Source of the DNA: Thalassotalea_H sp040779345
Lineage (GTDB): Bacteria > Pseudomonadota > Gammaproteobacteria > Enterobacterales > Alteromonadaceae
Direction: 5' to 3'
Assembly (NCBI GenBank): GCA_040779345.1
Contig: JBFONU010000004.1
Span: 186,001-250,000 of the forward strand
Length of the DNA stretch: 64,000 nucleotides
Positions 26,617 to 35,271 of the stretch are shown here, piece after piece (within the stretch, counting starts at the first letter, position 1; each line of letters opens with the position of its first letter). The translations under genes were made by a program, and so were the position numbers. The notes beneath the pieces were generated by a model that saw nothing but the letters and a program-made list of their open reading frames with translations, searched no databases and had not been told where the DNA came from.

Positions 26617-26907
26617 TTATTCGACGATTGCTAAAATATCGCCTTCACTTAAGATAAGTACTTCTTCACCGTCAATTTTTTCAGTTTTCACGCCATAGCC
26701 TTCACTGAAAATAACTTGGTCGCCTACTTTTACGTCTAATGCACGTATTTCGCCGTTTTCTAGAATACGGCCGTTCCCTACTGCAACGACTTCACCACGT
26801 GTTGATTTTTCTGCGGCACTACCTGTTAATACAATACCGCCAGCAGACTTTGATTCTACTTCTTTACGTTTGATAATTACGCGATCATGTAATGGACGAA
26901 TGCTCAT
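26617..26907 (-). CDS. groES: Co-chaperonin GroES
   Basis: 96-aa lid protein of the GroEL chamber. Typical sequence: SIRPLHDRVIIKRKEVE at the N-terminus, the mobile loop SAGGIVLTGSAAEKSTRGEV (about residues 21-40), and the C-terminal EVLILSEGDILAIVE. A ribosome site (GGAGAG) precedes the ATG. First gene of the groESL operon. Confidence 0.99.
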   Translation of the reverse strand: MSIRPLHDRVIIKRKEVESKSAGGIVLTGSAAEKSTRGEVVAVGNGRILENGEIRALDVKVGDQVIFSEGYGVKTEKIDGEEVLILSEGDILAIVE

Positions 26908-27030
26908 TTATTTCTCTCCGAGATGTTTACTAAAGCTAATTAATAATTGGGTTATAAAAATTTTGGTGTTTACCTGTGAAAATAAGATGGGGCTTATTTA
27001 CCCCATCACAAGTCCTATTCATTTATTTTT

Positions 27031-27540
27031 TTAATCTTTACGTTCAAATTCGCCGTCTAATGTTTTACCTTGACGTTTTTCATCTTGTAGATCAGCTGAT
27101 GAGCGATCTAAAGGTTTTTCGCTAAATGGCGTTTGATTAAATGTCTGTGCATGAAAACTAAACGTTTGGCTTGATGACGCACTTGCTGTTTTCAAATGCT
27201 GCTGTACTGAGTTGATTAACATTCCTCTGACTTGGGGGACTAATAATGACAAACCAAAAAAGTCAGTAACAAAGCCTGGCGTTACCAGCAAAACACCCGC
27301 AACGAGTAACAATAAGCCTGCGACTATTTCGTCAGATGGCATTTCGCCTTGTGCCATTTTAGTTTGTACTGAGTTTAATGTTGCTATTCCTTGTTGTTTT
27401 ACATTTTTAGCCCCTAGCCAAGCGGTAATAATAACAATTGCAATAGTTGGCCATGCGCCTAACCAAGCCCCTACGTTCATTAATACAGCAATTTCAATAA
27501 TAGGAATAACAACAAAGAGAACAAATAAAACGCGAAACAT
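27031..27540 (-). CDS. fxsA: FxsA family membrane protein
   Basis: 169-aa inner-membrane protein of the FxsA family (in E. coli it relieves exclusion of phage T7 by F plasmid). The chosen start (ATG at 27540) gives the family N-terminus MFRVLFVLFVVIPIIEIAVL. An upstream in-frame start would add 26 residues unlike the family. Membrane helices lie at about residues 3-22, 24-46 and 70-92, with GLLLLVAGVLLVTPGF as a family landmark. The polar C-terminal tail is typical. It lies upstream of groES on the same strand, a common gammaproteobacterial order. Confidence 0.9.
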   Translation of the reverse strand: MFRVLFVLFVVIPIIEIAVLMNVGAWLGAWPTIAIVIITAWLGAKNVKQQGIATLNSVQTKMAQGEMPSDEIVAGLLLLVAGVLLVTPGFVTDFFGLSLLVPQVRGMLINSVQQHLKTASASSSQTFSFHAQTFNQTPFSEKPLDRSSADLQDEKRQGKTLDGEFERKD

Positions 27541-27723
27541 AATCAAACTCGATAATTGAATTGAAATAGATATGGGGCTACTGCGGTCTTTTTCAAGCAT
27601 GAGGCTATAAACAGTCATCTATTCACTTGTATATCATAATTGCAATTTAGACGACTTGTTGATTCAATAGCGTAATAGAAATTAAAGTGTGCTGTTTAAG
27701 CTTTTGTTAAGGAACTATTGGTA

Positions 27724-28035
27724 ATGTATCAAGTTGTGCTTTGTACTTGTCCAAATATGGATTCAGCTAAAACAATTGCAAAACAGTTAATTAAGAAAAA
27801 ATATGCTGCTTGTATCAACATTATTCCTAATGTCATTTCAATTTATCGATGGCAAGAAGATATAGAGTGCAGCGAGGAAGTTCAGTTATTGATTAAAACT
27901 GAAAGTGTGAAGTTTAATATTGTCTGTAATGAAATAATAAGTTTGCATCCGTATGATACTCCCGAAGTTATCGCATTGAACATCCAGCAAGGCGATAAGC
28001 ATTATTTGAACTGGATCAAAGAGTCATTAAATTAA
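27724..28035 (+). CDS. cutA: Divalent cation tolerance protein CutA
   Basis: 103-aa CutA1 trimer protein linked to copper tolerance. Landmarks are CTCPNMDSAKTIA near the N-terminus, KKYAACINIIP, YRWQEDIECSEEVQLLIKT and HPYDTPEVIAL near the C-terminus. The start is placed at ATG 27724 after TAAGGA, not at the TTG two codons earlier. It is 4 bp from dsbD and forms the usual cutA-dsbD pair. Confidence 0.95.
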   Translation: MYQVVLCTCPNMDSAKTIAKQLIKKKYAACINIIPNVISIYRWQEDIECSEEVQLLIKTESVKFNIVCNEIISLHPYDTPEVIALNIQQGDKHYLNWIKESLN

Positions 28036-28039
28036 TCGT

Positions 28040-29842
28040 ATGAAAAACTTTTCAACCTTTTTATTTGTCGCTGCACTGTTATTACTCTCACAAATCAGCT
28101 TCAACAGTTTTGCTCAAGATTCGATTTTTGATACCTCATCTTCATCACTTTTTAGTAATGAAGATGAATTTTTAAAACCTGAAGATGCATTCGTCTTTAA
28201 CTTTGATCAAAAAAACAACCTTGTTAATGTCTCATTCGACATAGCTCAAGGTTATTATTTATATAAGAAACAATTTAAGTTCACTAGTGTAAATAGTGAA
28301 TTGGGGAATGTCATATTACCAGTAGGAATTGACCATGAAGATGAATTTTTTGGTCTGCAACAAATTTATACTGATAGGTTAACTTTTGATGTGCCATTAA
28401 CAAGTGTTAATCAAGATGGCGAGTTAAGTATTCGTTATCAAGGCTGCGCTGAAAAAGGCTTATGTTTTCCTCCGATCACCAAAACAATTAATTTAAGTCA
28501 AATTACAGCTGGGCCTGCCAATGTCCTAACCGCGATCACAAAATCACCAGAATCACCTCAGAGTAAGCCTTTAAAAAGTGAAGAGAGCGAGCAACATCAA
28601 TTAGCAGACATGTTAAAAAGCGATAATATTTGGTTGACGCTGGTTGCTTTTTTTGTCGGTGGGTTACTGTTATCTTTTACACCATGTGTCTTTCCCATGT
28701 ATCCAATTTTAACTGGCATAATTGTGGGTCAAAAAGAAAAACTGTCGACTAAAAAAGCTTTTAGCTTATCTTTTTTCTATGTGCAAGGGATGGCGATCAC
28801 CTATACCTTATTAGGTATTGTGGTTGCGCTGGCGGGAGCAAAATTTCAAGCAATGTTTCAACACCCATATGTATTGATTGCATTAAGCGCATTGTTTATC
28901 TTTTTAGCTCTTTCAATGTTTGGCTTTTTTAATTTGGCTTTACCGAGTAGCTGGCAAAATAAACTAAATAACATCAGTAACAACCAAAAAGGTGGTTCAT
29001 ATTTTGGTGTGCTAGCCATGGGAGCAATTTCCGGACTCGTTGCTTCGCCATGCACAACAGCCCCCTTAACGGGGGCACTCTTGTACATTTCACAATCAGG
29101 GGACATAGCCTTAGGTGCTTCGGCTCTATATGCGTTAAGTTTAGGTATGGGGTTACCCTTACTCATTTTAGGCAGCTCAGGTGGTAAATTACTCCCTAAA
29201 GCAGGTAATTGGATGAATGTGATCAAAAACATTTTTGGCCTGCTGTTACTTGTTGTACCAGTATTTTTATTAGAGCGATTTTTACCTGAACATATCACCG
29301 CAGTGTTATGGCTCGTGTGGCTATTAATCACAGGCTATTATTTTATGAGTGTGATCCAAAGCGGTAAAGCTACGATTAAACGCCATCTGCTTTCTTTGGT
29401 TATTCTTGTCAGTGTGGTGATAGGCGTAATACAAGTTTTTTCACATTACCCTGTTCATAGTAACTCCAACAGTCAACATGATATTTTCATTAAAGTGGAC
29501 AGTTTGCAGTCGCTTCAAGAAACGGTAAAAAGGGCTAATGCCGAAGGAAAAACGGTGATGGTTGATTTATATGCTGATTGGTGCATCGCTTGTAAAGAAT
29601 TTGAACAGTACACTTTTCCTGAACCAGAAGTTCAAAAGGCGTTAAAAAATTCGCTTTTGGTACAAATTGATTTGACTGATATGGGAAATAAAAATAATAG
29701 CGAATTTATGAAACATTTTGATATTTTTGGTTTACCTTCGATTTTGTTTTTTGATCTTAATGGTAAAGAGTTAACCAAAAAAAGAGTCACAGGCTTTATG
29801 GCTGCAGATCAATTTGCAGCTCATATTAACGCGATCTTTTAA
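28040..29842 (+). CDS. dsbD: Thiol:disulfide interchange protein DsbD
   Basis: 600-aa inner-membrane reductase that carries electrons from cytoplasmic thioredoxin to periplasmic DsbC, DsbG and CcmG. Domains in order: signal peptide (about 1-25), periplasmic alpha domain (about 35-160, with Cys pair in YQGCAEKGLCFPP), eight-helix membrane domain (about 195-475, Cys in FTPCVFPMYP and ASPCTTAP), and a thioredoxin-like gamma domain with DWCIACKEFE. All three redox cysteine pairs are present. No sequence defect. Confidence 0.97.
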   Translation: MKNFSTFLFVAALLLLSQISFNSFAQDSIFDTSSSSLFSNEDEFLKPEDAFVFNFDQKNNLVNVSFDIAQGYYLYKKQFKFTSVNSELGNVILPVGIDHEDEFFGLQQIYTDRLTFDVPLTSVNQDGELSIRYQGCAEKGLCFPPITKTINLSQITAGPANVLTAITKSPESPQSKPLKSEESEQHQLADMLKSDNIWLTLVAFFVGGLLLSFTPCVFPMYPILTGIIVGQKEKLSTKKAFSLSFFYVQGMAITYTLLGIVVALAGAKFQAMFQHPYVLIALSALFIFLALSMFGFFNLALPSSWQNKLNNISNNQKGGSYFGVLAMGAISGLVASPCTTAPLTGALLYISQSGDIALGASALYALSLGMGLPLLILGSSGGKLLPKAGNWMNVIKNIFGLLLLVVPVFLLERFLPEHITAVLWLVWLLITGYYFMSVIQSGKATIKRHLLSLVILVSVVIGVIQVFSHYPVHSNSNSQHDIFIKVDSLQSLQETVKRANAEGKTVMVDLYADWCIACKEFEQYTFPEPEVQKALKNSLLVQIDLTDMGNKNNSEFMKHFDIFGLPSILFFDLNGKELTKKRVTGFMAADQFAAHINAIF

Positions 29843-29867
29843 TGTGATAGTTATCGAATAATAAACG

Positions 29868-32336
29868 TTACTTCAGCTCAATATCAAAGGCAATTTGAGC
29901 TGAAGTTTTCCAATGTCCGTTGGTTAATTGAGTGTCGATAAAGTCAAATAATTCAACTTCTGGTACCGGTTTAGAAAAGTAATAACCTTGAATAATGTCA
30001 CAATCATTTTCAGTTAAACTTCTTAATTGGGCACTGCTTTCAACTCCTTCAGCTACAACTATCAAGCCTAAGTTTTTCACCATCGCAATTGTTGACATAA
30101 TTATTTGATAATCCGCATGATTTTCTAACATACCAAAGATAAAGCTCTTATCAATTTTAATGACGTCAACCGGCATTTTTTTAATATAAGCAAGAGATGA
30201 ATACCCAGTACCAAAGTCATCAATAGCGAAGCTAAAACCAATTTCTTTCAGTGTATTCATCATCTCAATGGCACGATCAATGTCTTTTACTAAGGTTTGC
30301 TCGGTAAGCTCTAATTCAAAACATTCGGCAGGCAAAGCAAACTCTTTCAAAAGAGACTCTAGAAACTGGGGTAAATTGACATCAATAAATTGCCCCGCAG
30401 ACAAATTTATCGCGATGCGAATTTGCTGCAAGCCTTTTTTTCTTAGTTGAGCACAATGCTCAAAACAGCGACGTATGATCCAATAGCCTAGCTCGACCAT
30501 ATGCTCAGAATTTTCAAGAATAGGAATAAAGTCATCAGGTGAGATCATGCCTTTTTCAGGGTGTTGCCAGCGTAAAAGGGCCTCAAAGCCATAAAGTCTA
30601 TTGGTTTTTGCCACAATTTGTGGCTGCAGGCTTAAGCTAAATTGCCCTTTGGCAAGCGCTTGCCTAACTTCTGATTCCATCATGACTCGATGAGCCACAC
30701 GCTGATACATATCACTGTGATAAATATGGAACTGATCACCACCGTGATCTTTTGCTTCATACATTGCAATATCTGCATGACTCACTAATTGCTCGGGTTT
30801 AATTGATTCATCTTTACTAAATGCGATACCGATACTAGTTGAGACATAAAAGATGCTTGAACCAATTTTAATAGGTTCTTTAAATCGTTCTAAAATTTGT
30901 TGGGCAACCGGTTTTGCCCCTTCCTCTGATTCTATATTACTTAACACCACGACAAATTCATCGCCGCCAAACCGACAGGCTAAGTCGACACTCCGAATAC
31001 TTAAACGCACGCGATTTGCGGCCTCAATAAGCAACTTATCCCCTTCACCATGCCCGTGACTGTCATTCACCTTTTTAAAGTCATCTAGGTCTAAAAATAA
31101 AATGGCTACGCCTTGCTTGTAGCGGGCTATATTGGCAACCGCTTTTCTTAATTGATAATTCAGCATGTTGCGATTTGGCAAGCCCGTTAACAAATCATAC
31201 ATAGCGATATTTTCAAGTTCTTTGGTTTTTTGCTCAACCTCAATATTAAGCTGTTCAAGCTCATAACTTAGCTCTGTTGCCGAGTCAGCGACAATATCTA
31301 GTTCATCAGCAAACATCCGACGTCTTTTTAAACGAATTTGTCTAAACTGTTCAAATTCTTTTCTTGCTAATAATGGTAGAGCATTCGATAACGTTAAGAT
31401 CCTATTGGTAAAAGGACTTGCTACAAAATAAACCAACACGGCTAAGGTTATAAAAATAAGTAACGCAGATAATAAGAATTGTAGGCGATACTGTTTATAT
31501 TCATCCTTAATTGGGGTGACATTATCAACTAAAGCTAAGTAAAACTGTTTTTCTGGCGTTTCAGATAACGCCATCAAATTCATCAGGTAACTTGCGACAA
31601 TACTGCTATCATCAATATCTATCTGTAAGCCGACTCCTTTTACGTCATCGACTATCGCTTCACTATCAATATGCTCCATGAGTTGTTTCATTAAATCGGC
31701 ATTAGAAGCCGATAACAGCGTAAAATCAGCAACCAATATCGCTGGACTTTTATCAAAGCTGACCACAGAGACTTCACTATTTAATGCTTGATTAATTGAA
31801 TAAATCACATCCACTAACGACATAGTCATAATAATAACGACCAAATCACCTTGTTTATCGAGCAGTGGCACGGCAATAAGTTGTTCACAAGAAAGTTCAC
31901 AATATAACTGATAAAAAGGCTCTTGTTTTTTAAAGACTTCTTCGGCAGCAGCCGTGACGTAATGGGTGACAGTGTCAGTGACAAATAACGCTTGTTTATT
32001 TTTATCCAACAACCAAACATGCTCAACATTATGATTAAGCTGCAATGCATCAATTTGGCGTGATAAAGCAGTAGCTAACGTAATTACGTTACTTTTTTCA
32101 TTAAGTTGTACCACATCGGTGAATGATTCAATCCATAAACTCAGTTTTTCTCTGGCTATCGCCGTATGTAAATCAAGCTGGCTTTTACTTTGGTTGACTT
32201 TCTCTACCTGAAAGTGTTTAAACTCATTATTAAGTCGAGAGATAGACATCACAGAAATTCCGGCACTTAACAGTAAAAGTGCACTAATCACTAAGATCAA
32301 TAATTTAACCGGTACACTGACAAATATTTTTCTCAT
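29868..32336 (-). CDS. Membrane sensor GGDEF-EAL cyclic-di-GMP protein
   Basis: 822-aa protein. The start at ATG 32336 puts the first membrane helix at about residues 5-27; an upstream ORF extension would run into the porin gene. A periplasmic sensory region (about 30-275) is followed by a second helix (about 282-305), a linker/HAMP-like region, a GGDEF domain with RFGGDEF (intact) and an EAL domain with YGFEALLRW and downstream catalytic-type motifs (DDFGTGYSS, DVIKIDKSF). Both domains look catalytically competent, so it may synthesise or degrade cyclic-di-GMP depending on signal. It is the last gene of a three-gene minus-strand run with a porin and a binding protein. Confidence 0.92.
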   Translation of the reverse strand: MRKIFVSVPVKLLILVISALLLLSAGISVMSISRLNNEFKHFQVEKVNQSKSQLDLHTAIAREKLSLWIESFTDVVQLNEKSNVITLATALSRQIDALQLNHNVEHVWLLDKNKQALFVTDTVTHYVTAAAEEVFKKQEPFYQLYCELSCEQLIAVPLLDKQGDLVVIIMTMSLVDVIYSINQALNSEVSVVSFDKSPAILVADFTLLSASNADLMKQLMEHIDSEAIVDDVKGVGLQIDIDDSSIVASYLMNLMALSETPEKQFYLALVDNVTPIKDEYKQYRLQFLLSALLIFITLAVLVYFVASPFTNRILTLSNALPLLARKEFEQFRQIRLKRRRMFADELDIVADSATELSYELEQLNIEVEQKTKELENIAMYDLLTGLPNRNMLNYQLRKAVANIARYKQGVAILFLDLDDFKKVNDSHGHGEGDKLLIEAANRVRLSIRSVDLACRFGGDEFVVVLSNIESEEGAKPVAQQILERFKEPIKIGSSIFYVSTSIGIAFSKDESIKPEQLVSHADIAMYEAKDHGGDQFHIYHSDMYQRVAHRVMMESEVRQALAKGQFSLSLQPQIVAKTNRLYGFEALLRWQHPEKGMISPDDFIPILENSEHMVELGYWIIRRCFEHCAQLRKKGLQQIRIAINLSAGQFIDVNLPQFLESLLKEFALPAECFELELTEQTLVKDIDRAIEMMNTLKEIGFSFAIDDFGTGYSSLAYIKKMPVDVIKIDKSFIFGMLENHADYQIIMSTIAMVKNLGLIVVAEGVESSAQLRSLTENDCDIIQGYYFSKPVPEVELFDFIDTQLTNGHWKTSAQIAFDIELK

Positions 32337-32338
32337 GG

Positions 32339-33565
32339 TTAAAACCAGTAAATCAATTGAGCAGCAGTGATCTGCCAATATTTATTATCGTTCACGCTCG
32401 GATCAGGTAATATTACCGGTGTGAGTCTGGCTGTCCCTTTAATCCAATGATGTTCAAATTGAAGCTGCAAATTCGACAACAGGCTATAGGTGATCCCAAA
32501 AACAGCATCATGTTGGTAACCAAAATAATTAGGCACTAGCCCATAGCTATCTTTATTGAGCTTACGGCCGTGCTGATCGTCTTTATTTGAAAAATAATGT
32601 TCGTATCGGCCTAACAATTTCACCTGACTATTTAGTTGATACTCACCTTGGACAAACCCACCTTGCCCTGTGGTTTTTCGCTCAAATGAAGAATATAAAA
32701 CACCATTTAGCTCCATTGTTTCTTGAAGAAGTTCCAAGCTCACAGTCCAATTGTCAGCTTGATATTCTCCATTAGCATACAGACGATTTAAATTTATCGT
32801 GCCGTCACTAAAAAAACTTTGACCTTTTTTTTCGTAAGTGAACTCAGCATCTGTTACCGCAATACCAAAGCGCCAATTTGAAAATGACGGCTGCCAGTAA
32901 ATGCTCGCTTGCAAATCTTCATTGTGCTCTAAATCCCCCTTTGAATATCGTCCCATGATTAAGTCAGTTTGTTCAGCTGAAATAGGAGAAACACCCGAGC
33001 TAATATTAAAATCAAAATCTCCCCATGACTCGCTAAAGTACTTAACCGATAATGCAGCGCCATCTCCTCCGACTGACATATCTCTTGTACCATCAAAATA
33101 GACCGATTGAGGTAATACAATACTCGGGCGTGTCATTGGTACATCACGGGTACTTGAATACAACCAATGATAGTTTTTAAAGCGCCCTAAATATAAGTTT
33201 GCTTGCCATTTTTCATTAGTAATAAAAGACCAATCCGCTAATAAATAATCGACTCGAAGCCCATTGGTATAACGATTTCCGCCATTTAAATATACTGCTT
33301 GTCCCGTAAACCTTAAGTTATCGAAAGACTGAAATGAGCCATTAATGCCAACTTCAGTGAGCTCTGCAGATAATGTTTTATCATCGTTGACAAAGTCACT
33401 GCCATCAACGTTAATCACTCCCTGTGCAAGGAATCCATGTACTTGCCAATCTTGCTGGCTGAGATTTTGGCCAATAACTTGAAAGGTTAATAATGTGCAC
33501 ACTAATACAACAAGTAAAGTAGTGCCCAATTTTGTCTTATTTGGTGATTTTAATAACATTAACAT
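32339..33565 (-). CDS. Outer-membrane porin-like beta-barrel protein
   Basis: 408-aa protein with a signal peptide (hydrophobic segment about residues 15-32, cleavage near VIGQ). Many alternating strands follow, and it ends with an aromatic residue (LIYWF) as outer-membrane barrels do. No specific porin family is recognised. It ends 3 bp before the GGDEF-EAL start and its own start overlaps the upstream binding-protein gene by 29 bp. The three proteins probably work together in sensing at the envelope. Confidence 0.75.
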   Translation of the reverse strand: MLMLLKSPNKTKLGTTLLVVLVCTLLTFQVIGQNLSQQDWQVHGFLAQGVINVDGSDFVNDDKTLSAELTEVGINGSFQSFDNLRFTGQAVYLNGGNRYTNGLRVDYLLADWSFITNEKWQANLYLGRFKNYHWLYSSTRDVPMTRPSIVLPQSVYFDGTRDMSVGGDGAALSVKYFSESWGDFDFNISSGVSPISAEQTDLIMGRYSKGDLEHNEDLQASIYWQPSFSNWRFGIAVTDAEFTYEKKGQSFFSDGTINLNRLYANGEYQADNWTVSLELLQETMELNGVLYSSFERKTTGQGGFVQGEYQLNSQVKLLGRYEHYFSNKDDQHGRKLNKDSYGLVPNYFGYQHDAVFGITYSLLSNLQLQFEHHWIKGTARLTPVILPDPSVNDNKYWQITAAQLIYWF

Positions 33566-33926
33566 GCTCTTCCTTATTTAAGTTATCAATATAACCTATA
33601 GATCCTGGAGTACTGCTGACTGCTTTTATTAATTCTTCTTGTGATTGGACAACATTTGGCGCAACCCCTAAACCTGAGAAAGTTAACTTGTTCCAAATGC
33701 GATCTAACTTATAAGGGAAGATATTTAAGGTGTTTTTTGAAAATTTCTTATGAACGCTATGCTGACTAGGCAAAACAAAAACAACAATAGGAATATTACT
33801 CGCCCAACGCAGTTGACGCATCGAATAAATACGACGTAATTGTGACACGCTCATCGAGTCAATATTTACCGAACGATGTGAAATTACCTGCACCGCCTTT
33901 GCAGGTAATGCTGAAAATAGGCACAA
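33537..33926 (-). CDS. Small PstS-like periplasmic binding-domain protein, start unclear
   Basis: About 129 aa as given from TTG at 33926. The mature part (from about VQVISHRSVNIDSMSVSQLRR, here abbreviated) resembles the phosphate-binding-protein-like small family: a start strand, a LRRIYSMRQLRW helix and SSTPGSIGYID near the end. The visible leader MCLFSALPAKA is too short for a signal peptide. The frame stays open upstream for 18 more codons (VISRILQFSLFAL), which would complete one, but contains no ATG. A rare start such as GTT or ATC after AAGGA, or a lost start, are possibilities. First gene of the operon with the porin and GGDEF-EAL genes. Confidence 0.65.
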   Translation of the reverse strand: MCLFSALPAKAVQVISHRSVNIDSMSVSQLRRIYSMRQLRWASNIPIVVFVLPSQHSVHKKFSKNTLNIFPYKLDRIWNKLTFSGLGVAPNVVQSQEELIKAVSSTPGSIGYIDNLNKEEHVNVIKITK

Positions 33927-34284
33927 GGCAAATAAGCTAAATTGAAGAATACGAGAGATAACGATGTCCTTATCACATGATCAAATATTAAACATCAGTA
34001 GATTTATCATTAAGTTCTAATGCCCAATACATGCTAAGTCACTAAAAACAAAACAAATACGCTAGAATAAGTTTAGTCAAATTCAACCAAATAACAAAGC
34101 ATTTTATTGTTCATTTCTCAAAACAAGAGATTAGACCAGTATTTTGCTGCTAATTTCGTCGAAAACACTATAATAATCGACAAATAGATTAATTTAGTGG
34201 TAATTTGCGATTAAGCATTCCCTCACAGTGAATTTTATGTGATGATATCCAACTAAATAGCATTTAATAGGTATTTCTACGAGA
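33927..34284. other. 358-bp intergenic region between divergent genes
   Basis: It should hold the promoters of the binding-protein operon (-) and aroQ (+). It is AT-rich. I see no gene, tRNA or clear repeat; the aroQ ribosome site is weak (TTCTACGAGA). Confidence 0.4.
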
Positions 34285-34740
34285 ATGACTGCAAAGTTTA
34301 AAGTTTTAGTGCTAAATGGCCCGAACTTAAATATGTTAGGTAAAAGAGAGCCTGACATTTATGGTGCATTATCACTTAACCATATCATTGAAGATTTAAC
34401 GACTCGCGCTAAGGAGCTGAGTGTTGAATTATTACATCTTCAATCAAATGCTGAACATGAATTAGTTAATGAAATACACCAAGCATTTCAAAAAGTAGAC
34501 TTTATCATTATCAACCCCGCAGCTTTTACTCATACCAGCGTTGCACTAAGGGATGCTTTATTGTCAGTAAATATTCCTTTTATTGAAGTACATTTGTCGA
34601 ATGTACACGCGCGTGAAAGCTTTAGGCACCACTCTTATTTGTCAGATGTAGCGCAAGGGGTGATTTGTGGTTTAGGGCCTATTGGATATGGCTATGCATT
34701 AACAAGTGCACATCAGTATTTAACAAAAAAATTACAATAA
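34285..34740 (+). CDS. aroQ: Type II 3-dehydroquinate dehydratase
   Basis: 151-aa dodecameric enzyme of the shikimate pathway converting 3-dehydroquinate to 3-dehydroshikimate. Family motifs: VLNGPNLNMLGKREPDIYG (about residues 9-27) with the catalytic Tyr, HLQSNAEHELV (about 51), IINPAAFTHTSVALRDAL (about 74-91) and VHLSNVHARESFRHHS (about 101-116). Full length. It is 58 bp upstream of accB, the common gammaproteobacterial order. Confidence 0.98.
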   Translation: MTAKFKVLVLNGPNLNMLGKREPDIYGALSLNHIIEDLTTRAKELSVELLHLQSNAEHELVNEIHQAFQKVDFIIINPAAFTHTSVALRDALLSVNIPFIEVHLSNVHARESFRHHSYLSDVAQGVICGLGPIGYGYALTSAHQYLTKKLQ

Positions 34741-34798
34741 TTGATATTTACTCTATCAATTACATTTACAAAAATATAAACAGTTAAAAGGTAACCTC

Positions 34799-35248
34799 AT
34801 GGATATTCGTAAAATAAAAAAACTTATCGAACTTGTTGAAGAATCAGGGATCAACGAGTTAGAAATTTCTGAAGGTGAAGAATCAGTACGTATCAGTTGT
34901 GGTGGTGCTTTCGTGCAAGCAGCCCCGATGATGCAATCAGCACCAGCGGCGCCAGCACCAGCTGCAGCACCGGCGGCAGCAGCTCCGGCTGCAAGTGAGC
35001 CAGCAGCCATTTCTGGTCATGTTGTTCGCTCGCCAATGGTTGGTACTTTCTATGCTTCAGCCTCGCCAGATGCGCCACCATTTGTTGAAGTGGGTCAACA
35101 TGTGAATGCTGGTGATACCTTATGTATTCTTGAAGCAATGAAAATGATGAACCAAATCGAAGCTGATAAATCTGGTGTTATCAAAGAAATTTTAGCAAAT
35201 AATGAAGATGCTATTGAATTCGATCAACCGCTATTCATCATTGAATAA
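34799..35248 (+). CDS. accB: Biotin carboxyl carrier protein of acetyl-CoA carboxylase
   Basis: 149-aa carrier that shuttles carboxyl-biotin between AccC and the transferase. An N-terminal dimerisation region is followed by an Ala/Pro-rich linker (about residues 41-68) and a biotinyl domain with the biotinylation motif EAMKMMN (about 112-118). Ribosome site AAGGTAA. 23 bp upstream of accC, with which it forms an operon. Confidence 0.98.
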   Translation: MDIRKIKKLIELVEESGINELEISEGEESVRISCGGAFVQAAPMMQSAPAAPAPAAAPAAAAPAASEPAAISGHVVRSPMVGTFYASASPDAPPFVEVGQHVNAGDTLCILEAMKMMNQIEADKSGVIKEILANNEDAIEFDQPLFIIE

Positions 35249-35271
35249 GCCCAACAAGTAAGGGTCATTTC

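Noticed and set aside
34900..35010. Alanine/proline-rich low-complexity stretch
   Set aside because: It is the usual flexible linker of AccB.
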